The notes beneath the pieces are model-generated. The model saw nothing but the letters and a program-made list of their open reading frames with translations, was not told the DNA's origin and made no database searches. From NCBI GenBank assembly GCA_014607495.2, contig CP053167.1, positions 3,224,001 to 3,288,000 of the forward strand: 64,000 nucleotides of DNA. Reading direction: 5' to 3'. The translations under genes and the position numbers were made by a program. The first letter of the stretch is position 1; every line of letters begins with the position of its first letter. Source of the DNA: Carposina sasakii. Its lineage: Eukaryota; Arthropoda; Insecta; Lepidoptera; Carposinidae. Shown one piece after another: positions 21,530 to 31,421 of this stretch.

Positions 21530-24013
21530 ATGTCTGAACGTGTAACTAAAAATGTTAGTAACTGACAATATGAAACGCGTAAGCGTCATAAAGAGAACGA
21601 TTCTCGCAACTATCGTGATTCCTATGACCGTGATTGTGATAGACAGTCTAGGCATCGTAGCTCTTAGACGTGTTCGCGTTCTCCGAGGCGTCGACATGAT
21701 AGTCGTTCACGTCGTCGCGATCGCCGTAATTGTTCGTTCGAACGTAGTCGTAGTCCGCATCGCGAGCCACTTTCTAGTATTCTTGCGAGAATGAAGAAGA
21801 AGAAGAAAAGGCGCTTGAGGGGCAAATGCCAGTTTCAACTACTCCAACTGCTAGTTAACAGTCGCGCAAAGACCAATGTCATACCCCTCCGCTTCAGAGT
21901 ACGCCACGCGAAACTGATTATCGCATCGCTTAAAAGTAAGACGGTTCCAAATACGGCGACAAAATTTGTTAAGACTTGCAGTTACTGTAAAAAGACTGGG
22001 TATCTTGTGGACAACTGTTTTACAAAACAACGAGTTTAAAAGCTGGTGGTAAACAATCTACCGATGTAAATTTTTGTTCGGAATTGAATCCCAGTATAAA
22101 AACGTAATTGATAGTGGCTCTGATATTTCTTTAGTATCTGAATCAGTTTTAATGTATGTAAGTAAAAAGCCAACTTATAGATTGATGCGTGGTCTGGGAA
22201 GTCAGGAAGTAGAATGTACTTCGTTCGTTACTACCATTATTGAATTTCCCGAAATATCTTTGGAAATAGATCTTTACATTATACCCTCCGATTGTATTAA
22301 TGCTCCAATTTTAATAGGCACCTATGTATCAAATAGAAAAGGTGTAACTTATATTCGATCTAACGACTGTCAACGTTTAACTAGGGTAGATGATTCATCG
22401 AGCGTGTACCGTGTATCGTATGTGGTAACCGATAAAATAAAGACCTCGTTAGTTGGCGGTGAAAAAGATCGTTTGCTTTATTCGCGATTTCTCCGATTAT
22501 TTTGTTACTGGTCCAGCAACTTCTACAGTTAGTACGGGCAGCATGGAAATAAAATTGACAAGTACCGTTCCTGTAAGTTATAGACCATATAAGCTTTCCA
22601 TTGACGAGAAAAATCGTGTTAATGATATTGAAGGATCTTATTGATAAGGGAATAGTTTGAGCGAAAAGAAGGATGGAAGCGATAGGATGTGCGTGGACTA
22701 CCGTGCACTAAATGCGATTACTGTAAAAGAACGTTTCCCTTTGCCACTAATCGAAGATACATAGATAAGTTGGTAGTTGTAAATATTTCACGAGTCTCGA
22801 CATGGCAACTGGCTTTCACCAGGTTCCTATGAAAGATGATCCCATTGATAAGACTGCATTTGTAACTTCTACAGGGCACTACAAATACTTAAATATGCCT
22901 TATAGTTTGGCAAACGCCCCCATTGTCTATCAAAGAATCATTTCTCATACTCTAAAAACACCTAATTGATGGTGATATAAATTTGAAATATATCGATGAC
23001 GTTCTCATTCTATCTAATACAATTGAAGAGGGATTAGATAGATTGCAAAATGTACTGAAGGCTCTTACAGCTGCGGGTTTTTCCATAAACAAAAAAGAAA
23101 AAGTACCTTCTTTGATGTTGAGGTAGAATATTTAGGACGACTAATTGGGAATGGTCAGGTTAGGCCGAGTCCGGAGAAAGTAAAAGCGTTAACTAAGTCA
23201 TCCAAAACTAAAAACGTAAGGGAAGTTCGTCAATTCTTAGGTCTGACTATTTTTTTTATTTAAATTTACTTGTTGTACTCCCTTCATAGACGAGAAACCG
23301 AAGAACTGAAACGAATGTTTTCAAACGCAATCGCTTTGATTGGCACACCGGCTATGATTGTTTGTGATCGTGGCAGAATGTACGAAAGCTCTGCATTCCA
23401 AAACTGGGTGAGTGGTTTAGGTAGCTTCATACATTTTATCACGCCTGGCATGCGCCGCAAGAATGGACAGGCCGAACGTTGCTGCGGAGCGGTCCTCGAT
23501 ATGCTGCGTGTTGCGAGCAACAAGGGCGCTTCGTGGTCTGATACCTTATGGAAGATGTAGCTAACGCTCGGTATCACCAAGCGGGCAACTGCACAATGTT
23601 CGGCGCTGCGGTTGCTAACACCCGTCATTCAATCTTTGGTATGTGAATTTGCATTAAACAGCTCACACTCTAACCGTGAGGCTCTATTAACCATGAATCG
23701 GCAACGTGTTTCTGATCTGCTTACAGATGATTAACATCGTCAGGACTAGTGTCAATAAAAGCCACCGACAGCCGAAAACATTCTCTGTTGGTGACTTTGT
23801 TTTGCGAACAAAAGCTCTCAAAGTTCCGGGAAGCTGGACTCGGGCATGCAAGGACTTCATAAGATGCTTCGCGTGCAACCTCACGACCGCTACGAGTTGC
23901 AGCTGCTTGCTGGGTGCTATGGCAAAAAGACACGGGCTGCTGCCGAATACATGGTTCTCTGGCGGGGAGTATGGACCCCGGATGCGTGTGAGAGCACTAA
24001 CATTTTTATGTTA
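21530..24013 (+). pseudogene. gypsy gag-pol remnants, multiply broken
   Basis: In order: an Arg/Ser-rich gag segment from ATG 21530 with an early stop; a single CCHC-like knuckle (CSYCKKTGYLVDNC, about 21976-22020); an aspartic protease (NVIDSGSDISLV at about 22100); and reverse transcriptase fragments (SLDMATGFHQVPM near 22795, FLGLTIFF near 23240) with the catalytic region frame-broken around YIDDV near 22990. Next comes a jump to an integrase segment (IVCDRGRMYESSAFQNWV, then GQAERCCGAV) at 23270-23560, and a tail to about 23990. RNase H is missing. At least six breaks are visible. Confidence 0.75.
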
Positions 24014-24750
24014 GTGGCAGACACGTTATGCTCAGTATGAGCTGACGTGTGTAGGTTATTTAGCAGACTTATCTGTGGCAGACACGTTATGCTCAGTATG
24101 AGCTGACGTGTGTAGGTTATTTAGCAGACTTATCTGTGGCAGACATGTTATGCTCAGTATGAGCTGACGTGTGTAGGTTATTTAGCAGACCTGTCTGTGG
24201 CAGACATGTTATGCTCAGTATGAGCTGACATGTGTAGGTTATTTAGCAGACCTGTCTGTGGCAGACACGTTATGCTCAGTATGAGCTGACGTGTGTAGGT
24301 TATTTAGCAGACTTATCTGTGGCAGACACGTTATGCTCAGTATGAGCTGACGTGTGTAGGTTATTTAGCAGACTTATCTGTGGCAGACATGTTATGCTCA
24401 GTATGAGCTGACGTGTGTACGTTATTTAGCAGACCTGTCTGTGGCAGACATGTTATGCTCAGTATGAGCTGACATGTGTAGGTTATTTAGCAGACCTGTC
24501 TGTGGCAGACATGTTATGCTCAGTATGAGCTGACATGTGTAGGTTATTTAGCAGACCTGTCTGTGGCAGACATGTTATGCTCAGTATGAGCTGACATGTG
24601 TAGGTTATTTAGCAGACTTGTCTGTGGCAGACATGTCGTTCTCAGTGAGAGACGATATGTGGTTGATGATCTTGTGTGTACACATTTAACGTGTCGCACG
24701 GCAGACATGTTAAGTTTTGATTAAATCTCAACATGTGGTGATTACTAAAA
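24014..24750 (+). repeat. 61-bp tandem hairpin repeat, ten units plus variants
   Basis: Units begin GTGGCAGACA at 24014, 24075, 24136, 24197, 24258, 24319, 24380, 24441, 24502 and 24563, with a divergent unit at 24624 and another near 24700. Each can fold ACACGT...GCTCA-gta-TGAGC...ACGTGT. Units with ACATGT on the left mostly have ACATGT on the right, so the stem is kept by paired changes; the divergent units also keep a stem. It lies between the integrase remnant and the 3' LTR. Confidence 0.9.
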
Positions 24751-25034
24751 TTGAACAAACTAAGTACATATTTTAGTAAGGCCCTATTCAGTGCGACGCG
24801 GATGACCTACGCGGACGTCCGCGACGGACGGTAAAATGTATGAAACCTTACAGCGCGTTCAGTGAGACGCGGAGCTGTCCGCGTCGCGGAGAGCTATCCG
24901 CGCTCGGTCGAAATCGCTCCGCGCTGCTCCTCCGCGCCGCGGATGCCCGCGGGCGGACGATACTTGGTCCCAATGTATTTGTTCAGTGCCCAACGGACAG
25001 TCGCGCGGAGCGGACGTAAAGTACAGTCTTTGTC

Positions 25035-25582
25035 ATGGCTGCGTCAAATGTGCAAACCGAGAGGGTTATACAAGAAGTACGTCTTCAACCATGTCTTTGG
25101 AATCTCCGCGACAATTTATATAAAAATAGAGACGCAAAATTAAAGGCATGGATAGATGTTTGCCAAACTGTTTGTCCGAATTTCGGAGATAGTTCAGGTG
25201 AAGAAAAAAAACAAATCGGTAAGTAATGTTTATTGAAACAAAAAAGAGATGTATGACAGAATTTGAGTCACAATTATTGAAAATAATAGAAAAGAACAAC
25301 ACTTCCACCACAAACTCTGCGTCGTCCACGACTCTTAAAGACGATGACTGCAGTTTTTTCAATTCCCTAGCACCCATTATAAGCGATTTCGATAATTATA
25401 AAAAATTGTTATTCCGAACTAGAATACTGGAGCTAGCTATGGAAATCAGAGGTCCAACTATGAACTCGCCCAGCACATCTGCAACAACCGCTAGCGCTAC
25501 CAACGATTTACCTCACTTATCAGGGAGTGATGTGGAGGAGTCTTTAGAAAGCTGGCAACACGGTGATTACACTGCATTGTAA
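25035..25582 (+). pseudogene. MADF/BESS gene remnant of Harbinger 3
   Basis: Exon 1 from ATG 25035 (MAASNVQTERVIQEVRLQPC, then LWNLRDNLYKNRDAKLKAW) is the N-terminal half of a MADF domain and ends ATCG|GTAAGT at 25219, as in Harbinger 2. The following frame (CMTEFESQLLKIIEKN, then CSFFNSLAPIISDFDNYKKL, then Ser/Thr-rich to 25582) resembles a BESS tail. The middle, including the second half of MADF and the splice acceptor, is deleted. Confidence 0.65.
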
Positions 25583-25661
25583 TTAATTACATAATTACAA
25601 TTTAAATTGAATAAACCATTTTTGTAATTAAAAAAAAATTTTCATTTATTTAAGTACCTAC

Positions 25662-25955
25662 TTACCTAATTGTGACAGCCAATCGCTCCCGCGAACATAT
25701 GGGTTTCTTGTATATATCGCAACGCATTAAAGAGGGCTCCAGTTTCGCATGCAACTCCTCAAAAGTCCTAACGGACATCTTGAAATATAAGAAGAATTTC
25801 ATTTCGTCATTCTGCAAGTCCGAAAACAAGGATACAAATTCTCCTTTAAGAAGTCTTTTCTCAACCAGTGGATGCACATTAAATCTTCTACCATGGCGTC
25901 GTCTTCTGTTGTTTAATAAATAGGCCGCAATCACCAAATTCAAAGTTTTATCCAT
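25662..25955 (-). pseudogene. Harbinger 3 transposase, first exon only
   Basis: On the minus strand from ATG 25955: MDKTLNLVIAAYLLNNRRRR, NVHPLVEKR, FKMSVRTFEELHAKL and PICSRERLAVTIR, followed by GTAAGTAGGTAC. It matches exon 1 of the other two Harbingers (KMSxxxxxELxxxL...ERLAVTLR). No DDE exon follows within the element. Confidence 0.75.
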
Positions 25956-26667
25956 GACACTGTACCACTCTCGATCACGATCCGCAACGCACTGAACGAC
26001 GAATTCATCCGCGACGGACGCATAACCTCATCCGCGTGAGGACGGTCCGCATCGCACTGAATAGGCCCTAAGTTTAATAAGAAAATTCTTACTTTTCTTT
26101 TAAGTTAGCTCTTTGGGGTATTTTGCTTGTGTTGGGCTCATTATGAGCTATATGTCTTAGAAGATTATTTTGTGAAAGATATGGTTTCACGAGTGCACGC
26201 GTAAGATCATGTTATTGAACTAAATCATCTTCTTAGTCATAATTATGTCACGTTAAAAAGAGTCTCAATTAGTATGTGAATTTTATATGCTGAAACCGGC
26301 GAGATCAATGCACCAACAGAAGAGCAGACGGACGAGGACGCCGCAGTAGCGTCAGAATTGGCCGTGTTACCAACTGCCCCCTCTCCCGAGCCTGGTCCTA
26401 GCAGTAGAGTATAAAAGTGAACGCGCCCCTGCTTACGCTCACTTTGCTGCCGGATTTCGAACGTGTCGGACGTGTGGTTGTTGGCTATTTGATGTTGTAG
26501 ATTCTTATTAGTTTTTCTGATTGTGAGGTTGTTTAGGTTAAGTGTTAGATTTATTGATTTCATAAGTAGTTCTAAATTGTAGAGAATTGTTAATTTTGAA
26601 GTTAAAACTGATTAGGCTTTGTAACCGTGTTATTTTTTTAAAATTAGCCCGACTGCTGGTTTTTAAG

Positions 26668-27345
26668 AATATAATATCTTGACTAAGATCAATGTATAAA
26701 AACACTTCTCCATTAATATAATCCGTTAGGATATAGTTGATCGTTTCATCTTTAAACATTGTGCTGAGGGATTCAGTTTGATAGAATTTGACAAGCAATC
26801 AGCGATTTTTGTACAATTTTCGCTATCGCTTTGCTTTTGCTAGTTAGGTAATAAGTTCTATTCTATTCTATTATTTATTGTACACAGACATTTTATATAG
26901 AAAAACATTTTACATTGACAAGTTTTTCCCTTTTGAGATACGGAACCCTAAAAATAATACGGGTGTAATTATTTGTTGACAATGTTTTTTCATATATTTG
27001 GATTAAGATTTAGAATTTATTTTACTAACATATACCTACTAGTTGCGTTCTGAACGAAACACTAATGTGACGGACATATTTTAAGACGATTTGATAATAT
27101 TGTAAAGACCAATTGCTATTTAGGCGAATTGCTACATAGACTGACCAGTTTTATATTAGACGCAATGATACATGAATCAAACAAGACTCTCATGACATGA
27201 ATCAAGTAAGGCATGTTTTCGCGGCGAGGTGCGGTGCGTGTGGCTACTGCAAATCCTAATGTGTTACAGTAAACACACATGAAGGAGTACAACACACTCA
27301 GAAGTGTGTATAAAACGACCACAAGACTCTATAGTTTGTATACAG
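26668..27345. other. AT-rich spacer with a MITE fragment
   Basis: Contains the right flank of the gypsy insertion (matching 47464-47540 inverted) and, at about 26793-26853, a fragment of the MITE family described at 57223 (CAATTTTCGCTATCGCTTTG...TTGCTAGTTAGGTAAT). No gene seen in the rest. Confidence 0.55.
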
Positions 27346-27870
27346 CAGGGGTGGCCAACAGGTCGATCGCGATCGACCGGTCGATCGCGACTGTTAGTCT
27401 AGTCGATCGTGTCAAGGCAAAAAACATCCTACCTACAATTTCATTTCTAAGAAATATACGACAGAAATTAGGGCAGTGGTAGCAGACTTCGAAATTCGCT
27501 TTGGTGATTTCAGAAAAATTTAGAACTTGGTTCAAATCATCAGTTATCCGTTCAATGATTCCATTGATCATAGTGATATCTATGAATTGGCTACAAAATT
27601 TGCAGATACATTTCAAATGGAGCACATGATGTTAAAAAACGAAATTATTACTCTGCGCTGCGACATATTTCTTAAAGCAAGGTCATCCTCAGGTCAAGAT
27701 TTCTGGGCATTGGTTTCCAACGAAAAATATCCAAATTTGAAGAAATGTGTTGAACAACTTCATTCGTGTTTTGGTTCAACATATTTATGTGAGTCAGCAT
27801 TTTCCTACTAAAAGCAAACAAAAAGTAAACACCGTTCTCGCTTGACAGACGCTCATACAAAAATCGCTGA
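27346..27870 (+). pseudogene. hAT transposase C-terminal fragment with 5' terminal repeat
   Basis: CAGGGGTGGCCAAC at 27346 resembles the terminus of ZBED/GTF2IRD2-type hAT elements, like CAGGGCTGTCCAAAC at 49472. Soon after, the plus strand reads YELATKFADTFQMEHMMLKN then DFWALVSNEKYPNLKKCVEQ and FGSTYLCESAFSY, a stop, and KSKHRSRLTD. That is the hAT dimerisation region ending in C(E)SAFS...RsRLTd. The middle of the gene is deleted. Confidence 0.75.
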
Positions 27871-27990
27871 TTGCTTGTCATATTCGTCTTGCGTAAAATG
27901 AATTTCAAAGGAACTTTAAAATTTAAAGGCGAATATTGTACAATTTTCGCTATCGCTTTGCTTCGGCTTTGCTATTGCAAATTAGGTAAT
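27848..27990. repeat. MITE fragment (family of 57223)
   Basis: AAAATCGCTGATTGCTTGTC, then TTGTACAATTTTCGCTATCG and GCAAATTAGGTAATCAG match the full copy at 57223-57382. Confidence 0.6.
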
Positions 27991-28079
27991 CAGGGGGCCT
28001 GTATCACAAGTTTTAGCACATTTATTAACGAATCTGAAAAGGTATAACACATGGCTCTGACTGGCTATGATATCTTTTA

Positions 28080-28290
28080 GGTATATCTGACTCCAGTGAG
28101 ACTGATTCAGAAGAAGATAATAGGCGTGACAGAACTTATAAAGAAAGAGTGGATCATTCAGCGAAGCTGGATTTTTACGAATTTCAAATGAGATTTCGAC
28201 TCGATAAAGAATCTGTTAAACTTCTTGAAATTTATCCACACTTAGGAGTAACAGGAGCCAGATTATTACCTATCTGTTTGTACACCCTCA
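28080..28290 (+). pseudogene. possible Harbinger-type transposase N-terminus relic
   Basis: Reads DSSDSEEDNRRDRTYKERVD then FYEFQMRFRLDKESVKLLEI and YPHLGVTGARLLPICLYTLKI before a stop. The layout F..RFRLsKe.v..l......l is that of N-termini of HARBI1-like transposases. No core follows. Low confidence because the segment is short. Confidence 0.4.
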
Positions 28291-28319
28291 AAATCTAATT
28301 CTCTAACAGAAACAAAGTC

Positions 28320-28520
28320 GACAATGCGATGTTTTTTATTGGTTCAACGTCTAAAGACTTCAATAATATTTGCAAATGCGCGAATACTAGTATAAATCAG
28401 GATAATTTAGAATTTGGAATGTCCACTCTTCACGCATGGATAAGATTCTTCGAGTTTTTAATCAATCTATCATACAAACTGCCATTACAGAAAAGCGAAC
28501 CATCAACCATGTATCTATAG
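28320..28520 (+). pseudogene. fragment of an unclassified mobile-element protein
   Basis: Reads FNNICKCANTSINQDNLEFG then MSTLHAWIRFFEFLINLSYKLPLQKSEP cut by a stop. STLHAWIRF.E.L..LSY.l..kk recurs in an uncharacterised protein family of animals that looks mobile. I cannot name a superfamily. Confidence 0.35.
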
Positions 28521-28529
28521 TGAATAGTT

Positions 28530-28821
28530 GGCCCATGCGAGAAAATTGGGTGTAATAAAGAGACGGAATCTCTATTTTCATTTAGAAGGTACGTGGCGCG
28601 CAGCTTGCTTGACAACACATGAAACTCCACCCCATCAAGGACAAAGGCCAGCCAAAATATTATCCAATACCCGATATGATGGTAAAGGTCACTGGATTGT
28701 ACCTATAAGCACAGAACGCCGCTGTGCAAGTAAATGCGGAGGAAAGGCGAAATTCATATGTAGGAAATGTGACTTAGATCTTCACCCAAAGTGCTTTATG
28801 GACTACCATAGTATTCAATAA
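28530..28821 (+). pseudogene. piggyBac transposase C-terminal finger fragment
   Basis: The frame from about 28530 reads NLYFHLEGTW, HETPPHQGQRPAKILSNTRY, GHWIVPISTERRCASKCGGK, FICRKCDLDLHPKCFMDYHS and stops at 28821. Cys pairs C..C, C..C, H..CF and YH are the layout of the piggyBac C-terminal zinc finger. Only the last 95 residues or so remain; an AATAAA lies shortly after. Confidence 0.65.
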
Positions 28822-28829
28822 ATTATTTA

Positions 28830-29030
28830 TGTTACACTTATTAGTAATAAATTTAACTTAATGAAAATATAAATAATAAATACTCCCCGTTTTATTTATT
28901 TCACATAGTTAGTGTCTACAGGAACCGGATATACCGGACGGGTCATAAAATACTTACTATATGTAAATGTTCTATTTTTAGCATAGTTAAATCTATGATT
29001 TTTAGCTTATTATGTCATACATGTGACGCC
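28830..29030. other. AT-rich spacer, nothing recognised
   Basis: Short AT-rich interval between the piggyBac fragment and a Helitron-like repeat. Confidence 0.4.
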
Positions 29031-29313
29031 ATATCTATAATATAAAAATGAATAGCTAAATGTGTTGGTAAGCGCGAATCTCGAGAACGGCTGAACCGAT
29101 TTCGCTAATTCTTTTTTTAGCGTATTCCTTGAAGTACAGGGATGGTTCTAACGGAGAAAAATAAAATAAAATGCCTGAACATGTCTAAAACATTCCTTTT
29201 CTACATTCCCATACAAACAATTTGTTCGAAATTTGAAAGTCCGGGAATGCAAAACAATTGGGTGAAGTTAGTTCAAAGGCGTGGGACAGGACAACGTCTG
29301 TCAGGACCGCTAG
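29031..29313 (+). mobile_element. non-autonomous Helitron-like repeat
   Basis: Starts TCTATAATATAAAAATG after A, ends GGACCGCTAGT with a small stem (GACAG...CTGTC) just upstream, fitting the TC...CTRR(T) ends of Helitrons with A/T target. The interior CTCGAGAACGGCTGAACCGA recurs at 60302, and in shorter form at 52605 and 59330, all in similar repeats. Confidence 0.55.
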
Positions 29314-29342
29314 TATAACATAAAAGCTTTATTTATAGCTGG

Positions 29343-29777
29343 AGAGCTAGTGAACCCTGGGAGTAACGGTCTCCCTGTAAGGTTAGAAATTTGTCTATTT
29401 ACGATTTATGGCATGCTAAGAGCAATAGCCATGACCTGGCAGGCGTCAGCCCTGCACGTCATCAGCCCCTTTATTTTTTGAACTGTTTAGTAAATTGAGT
29501 TTTAAAACTTGTTTCTGTTAATTTGAAAATTTAATAGGATAAAGTTTATTTATTGTAAATCTTAAAAAAAAAATTGACAGGCGATTACAATAAGCAGAAG
29601 TATATGACAGATCAATTAGAAAACTCACAGTTGATGAGGTAAAATAAACTTTATCCTGTATACTTAAAATTTTTATATGTTTTCAAGTAAACGTCTCAGA
29701 GTAAATATGTACAATGCCAGGCGGTTTTGAACAGCATAAGACCTAGACAGGCGAGGGGACAGCTGCTAAGGGCGTGC
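29343..29777 (+). repeat. left 435-bp terminal inverted repeat
   Basis: Matches the reverse complement of 44272-44706 with about six differences. It contains its own internal inverted pair, GGATAAAGTTTATTT (29537-29551) and AAATAAACTTTATCC (29642-29656). Confidence 0.9.
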
Positions 29778-30140
29778 GAGTGAGAGGTGTTGCGTGAATG
29801 CCTATAGTGCGAGTGAGACCGTTTATCTAGTACGAAGGGACGTATACCTGCTCTCGAGCAACAATGTACAGAGAAGAATTTCGTCAGTTGTGCCAACGAT
29901 TTTTACTCGACTGGATGCTTTGAGCTATAACATCTCTTATGTTGAGTGATTTCGAATTTTTAAAAAATCATACTTTATATTATTATCAATTGTGCAGTGA
30001 TATTGTGTATTGTTGTACTTTATATTAACATTCCAGTAAATAGTGTGCAAGATGGAATTTGAACACGTGGTTTGTGTGATTTGTAATGAAGACACTGATG
30101 AAAAAACTGTACGATTTACAGAGACTACGTTCAATAAAAG

Positions 30141-30600
30141 TGTAGTGATCTCACGATCACCCGTTTTGTCACGGACTTAATTTTATGTTATTGTGTATTG
30201 TCCAAATTATTATTATTATTTACATAATTATTTATTTCATGTACTTATGCAATTATTTTATTTACAATGTCAAAATATAAATCTAATAAATATATCAAAC
30301 AATGTCGCGCATTAGATATCTGCGGCATGTCGCAATCGGCGTCTATTGTGCACAGGCTACCTCAGCACCACACACCCCGTGCATTCCCAAGGCCTGCGCA
30401 CCCGGCGACCGGCCGCAAGCGCCGCCTCTCGGCAGTCTGCCCATAACTCCGACGCGGAACGTATGTCTGTTTGCTCCCCGACGACTCGCTTAAATACGTG
30501 CGTTCTCATTTGCAATATCCCATTGCCTATTGCTTTCCTATCTCGCTTGACTGTGCAGCGCCTTCTATTTTTTATTAAGCTTAGCCTTTCTAACGCTTTA
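30141..30600 (+). repeat. 5' LTR of the gypsy element
   Basis: 460 bp, TGTAGTGATC...AACGCTTTA, followed at once by GTGGTGCCCCGAATAGG. Confidence 0.9.
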
Positions 30601-30622
30601 GTGGTGCCCCGAATAGGACACA

Positions 30623-31421
30623 ATGTTGCAGTCAGACAGCGAACGGAAGACAGAAGAGGCCGTTATTTTGAACAGGGTGTGCGTACGGGTACCTCCTTTT
30701 TACCCGTCCAAACCAAAACTGTGGTTTGCCTCTTTGGAGAGCCAGTTCGTGCTTTCTGGCGTGACGTCGGATACTACGAAGTACCACTACGCCGTGTCCC
30801 ACCTGGAGCCTCAGTACGTGGAGATCGTGGAGGACATCGTAGAGGGACCCGTCACCGGCAACAAGTACGAGACGTTGAAGACGGAGCTCGTGAAGAGGTT
30901 GTCCGCATCACGGGAGAAGCAGGTGCAGCAGCTTCTTCATCACGAAGAGTTGGGAGACCGCAAGCCATCCCAGTTCCTGCGGCGGTTACGGAGCCTGGCA
31001 GGTACCAGACGACCTACTCAGGACCCTGTGGGCCAGTCGTCTACCCAGTAGTGTGCAGCCTATCATCGCATCCCAGGCTAAGATGCAGCTGGACGAGGTC
31101 GCGGAGCTCGCCGACCAAGTGCTGGATGCTGTGTCGCCGAATTTGCAGGTGGCAGCCGTTTCTGCAAGTTCCAGCAGATCGAGTGAGATCGCAGCGTTGA
31201 CCCGGCAAGTGGAAGCGTTGGCCGCGAAGCTCGACCGTATGTCGCGGTCGAAGTCGCGACATCGGTCATCTTCACATCGCCGAGGTCGATCGTCGTCAAC
31301 GAGATCTCACTCCAACTATCGGAAGTTCCCGGTGTGCAGGTACCACCACAAGTTCGGTGACCAGGCGAGACGGTGTGCGAAGCCCTGCGACTACGCGGGA
31401 AATGCGACAGGCAGTCGGTGA
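30623..31421 (+). pseudogene. gypsy gag, one frameshift
   Basis: From ATG 30623: VNR-like start, VRVPPFYPSKPKLWFASLE, TSDTTKYHYAVSHLEPQYVE, then LKTELVKRLSASREKQVQQL and KPSQFLRRLRSLAG. Near 31003 reading shifts; the next frame reads PIIASQAKMQLDEVAELADQ, a coiled EIAALTRQVEALAAKLDRM, an Arg/Ser tract and [17 protein letters not shown], a finger of this clade. The stop TGA (31419-31421) overlaps the next ATG by one base (TGATG), a layout that can allow re-initiation of pol. Confidence 0.75.

Larger units (their letters stand above)
24780..26068. mobile_element. PIF/Harbinger element 3, internally deleted
   Basis: The left end GGCCCTATTCAGTGCGA and the right end, inverted GGGCCTATTCAGTGCGA, are flanked by TAA (24777-24779 and 26069-26071). 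The sub-terminal DNA is rich in TCCGCG/CGCGGA motifs. The interior retains the first MADF exon and a BESS-like C-terminal part on the plus strand, and the first transposase exon on the minus strand. The catalytic exon is gone, so it is non-autonomous. Confidence 0.85.
21064..26667 (+). mobile_element. decayed gypsy LTR retrotransposon with identical LTRs
   Basis: Two 303-bp LTRs (21064-21366 and 26365-26667) run from TGTTACCAACTGCC to GGTTTTTAAG. I could not find a single difference between them by eye. The LTR contains a TATAAAAG box near 21109. The 5' LTR is followed by ATCAGAAGTGGGATGG, the same junction as in the element at 16018. The interior has stops, frameshifts and large deletions throughout. 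A 61-bp hairpin repeat array and a Harbinger derivative (24780-26068) lie before the 3' LTR. The flanks are AT-rich, consistent with an ATATA-like duplication; an empty version of the site is at 47464-47566. Confidence 0.85.

Noticed and set aside
24014..24700. Tandem 61-bp units as a CRISPR array
   Set aside because: There are no spacers; whole units repeat head to tail inside a eukaryotic retroelement.
30302..30600. Proline/alanine-rich frames in the 5' LTR, repeated at 34728-35100
   Set aside because: They lie in non-coding LTR sequence and exist because the LTRs are GC-rich there.
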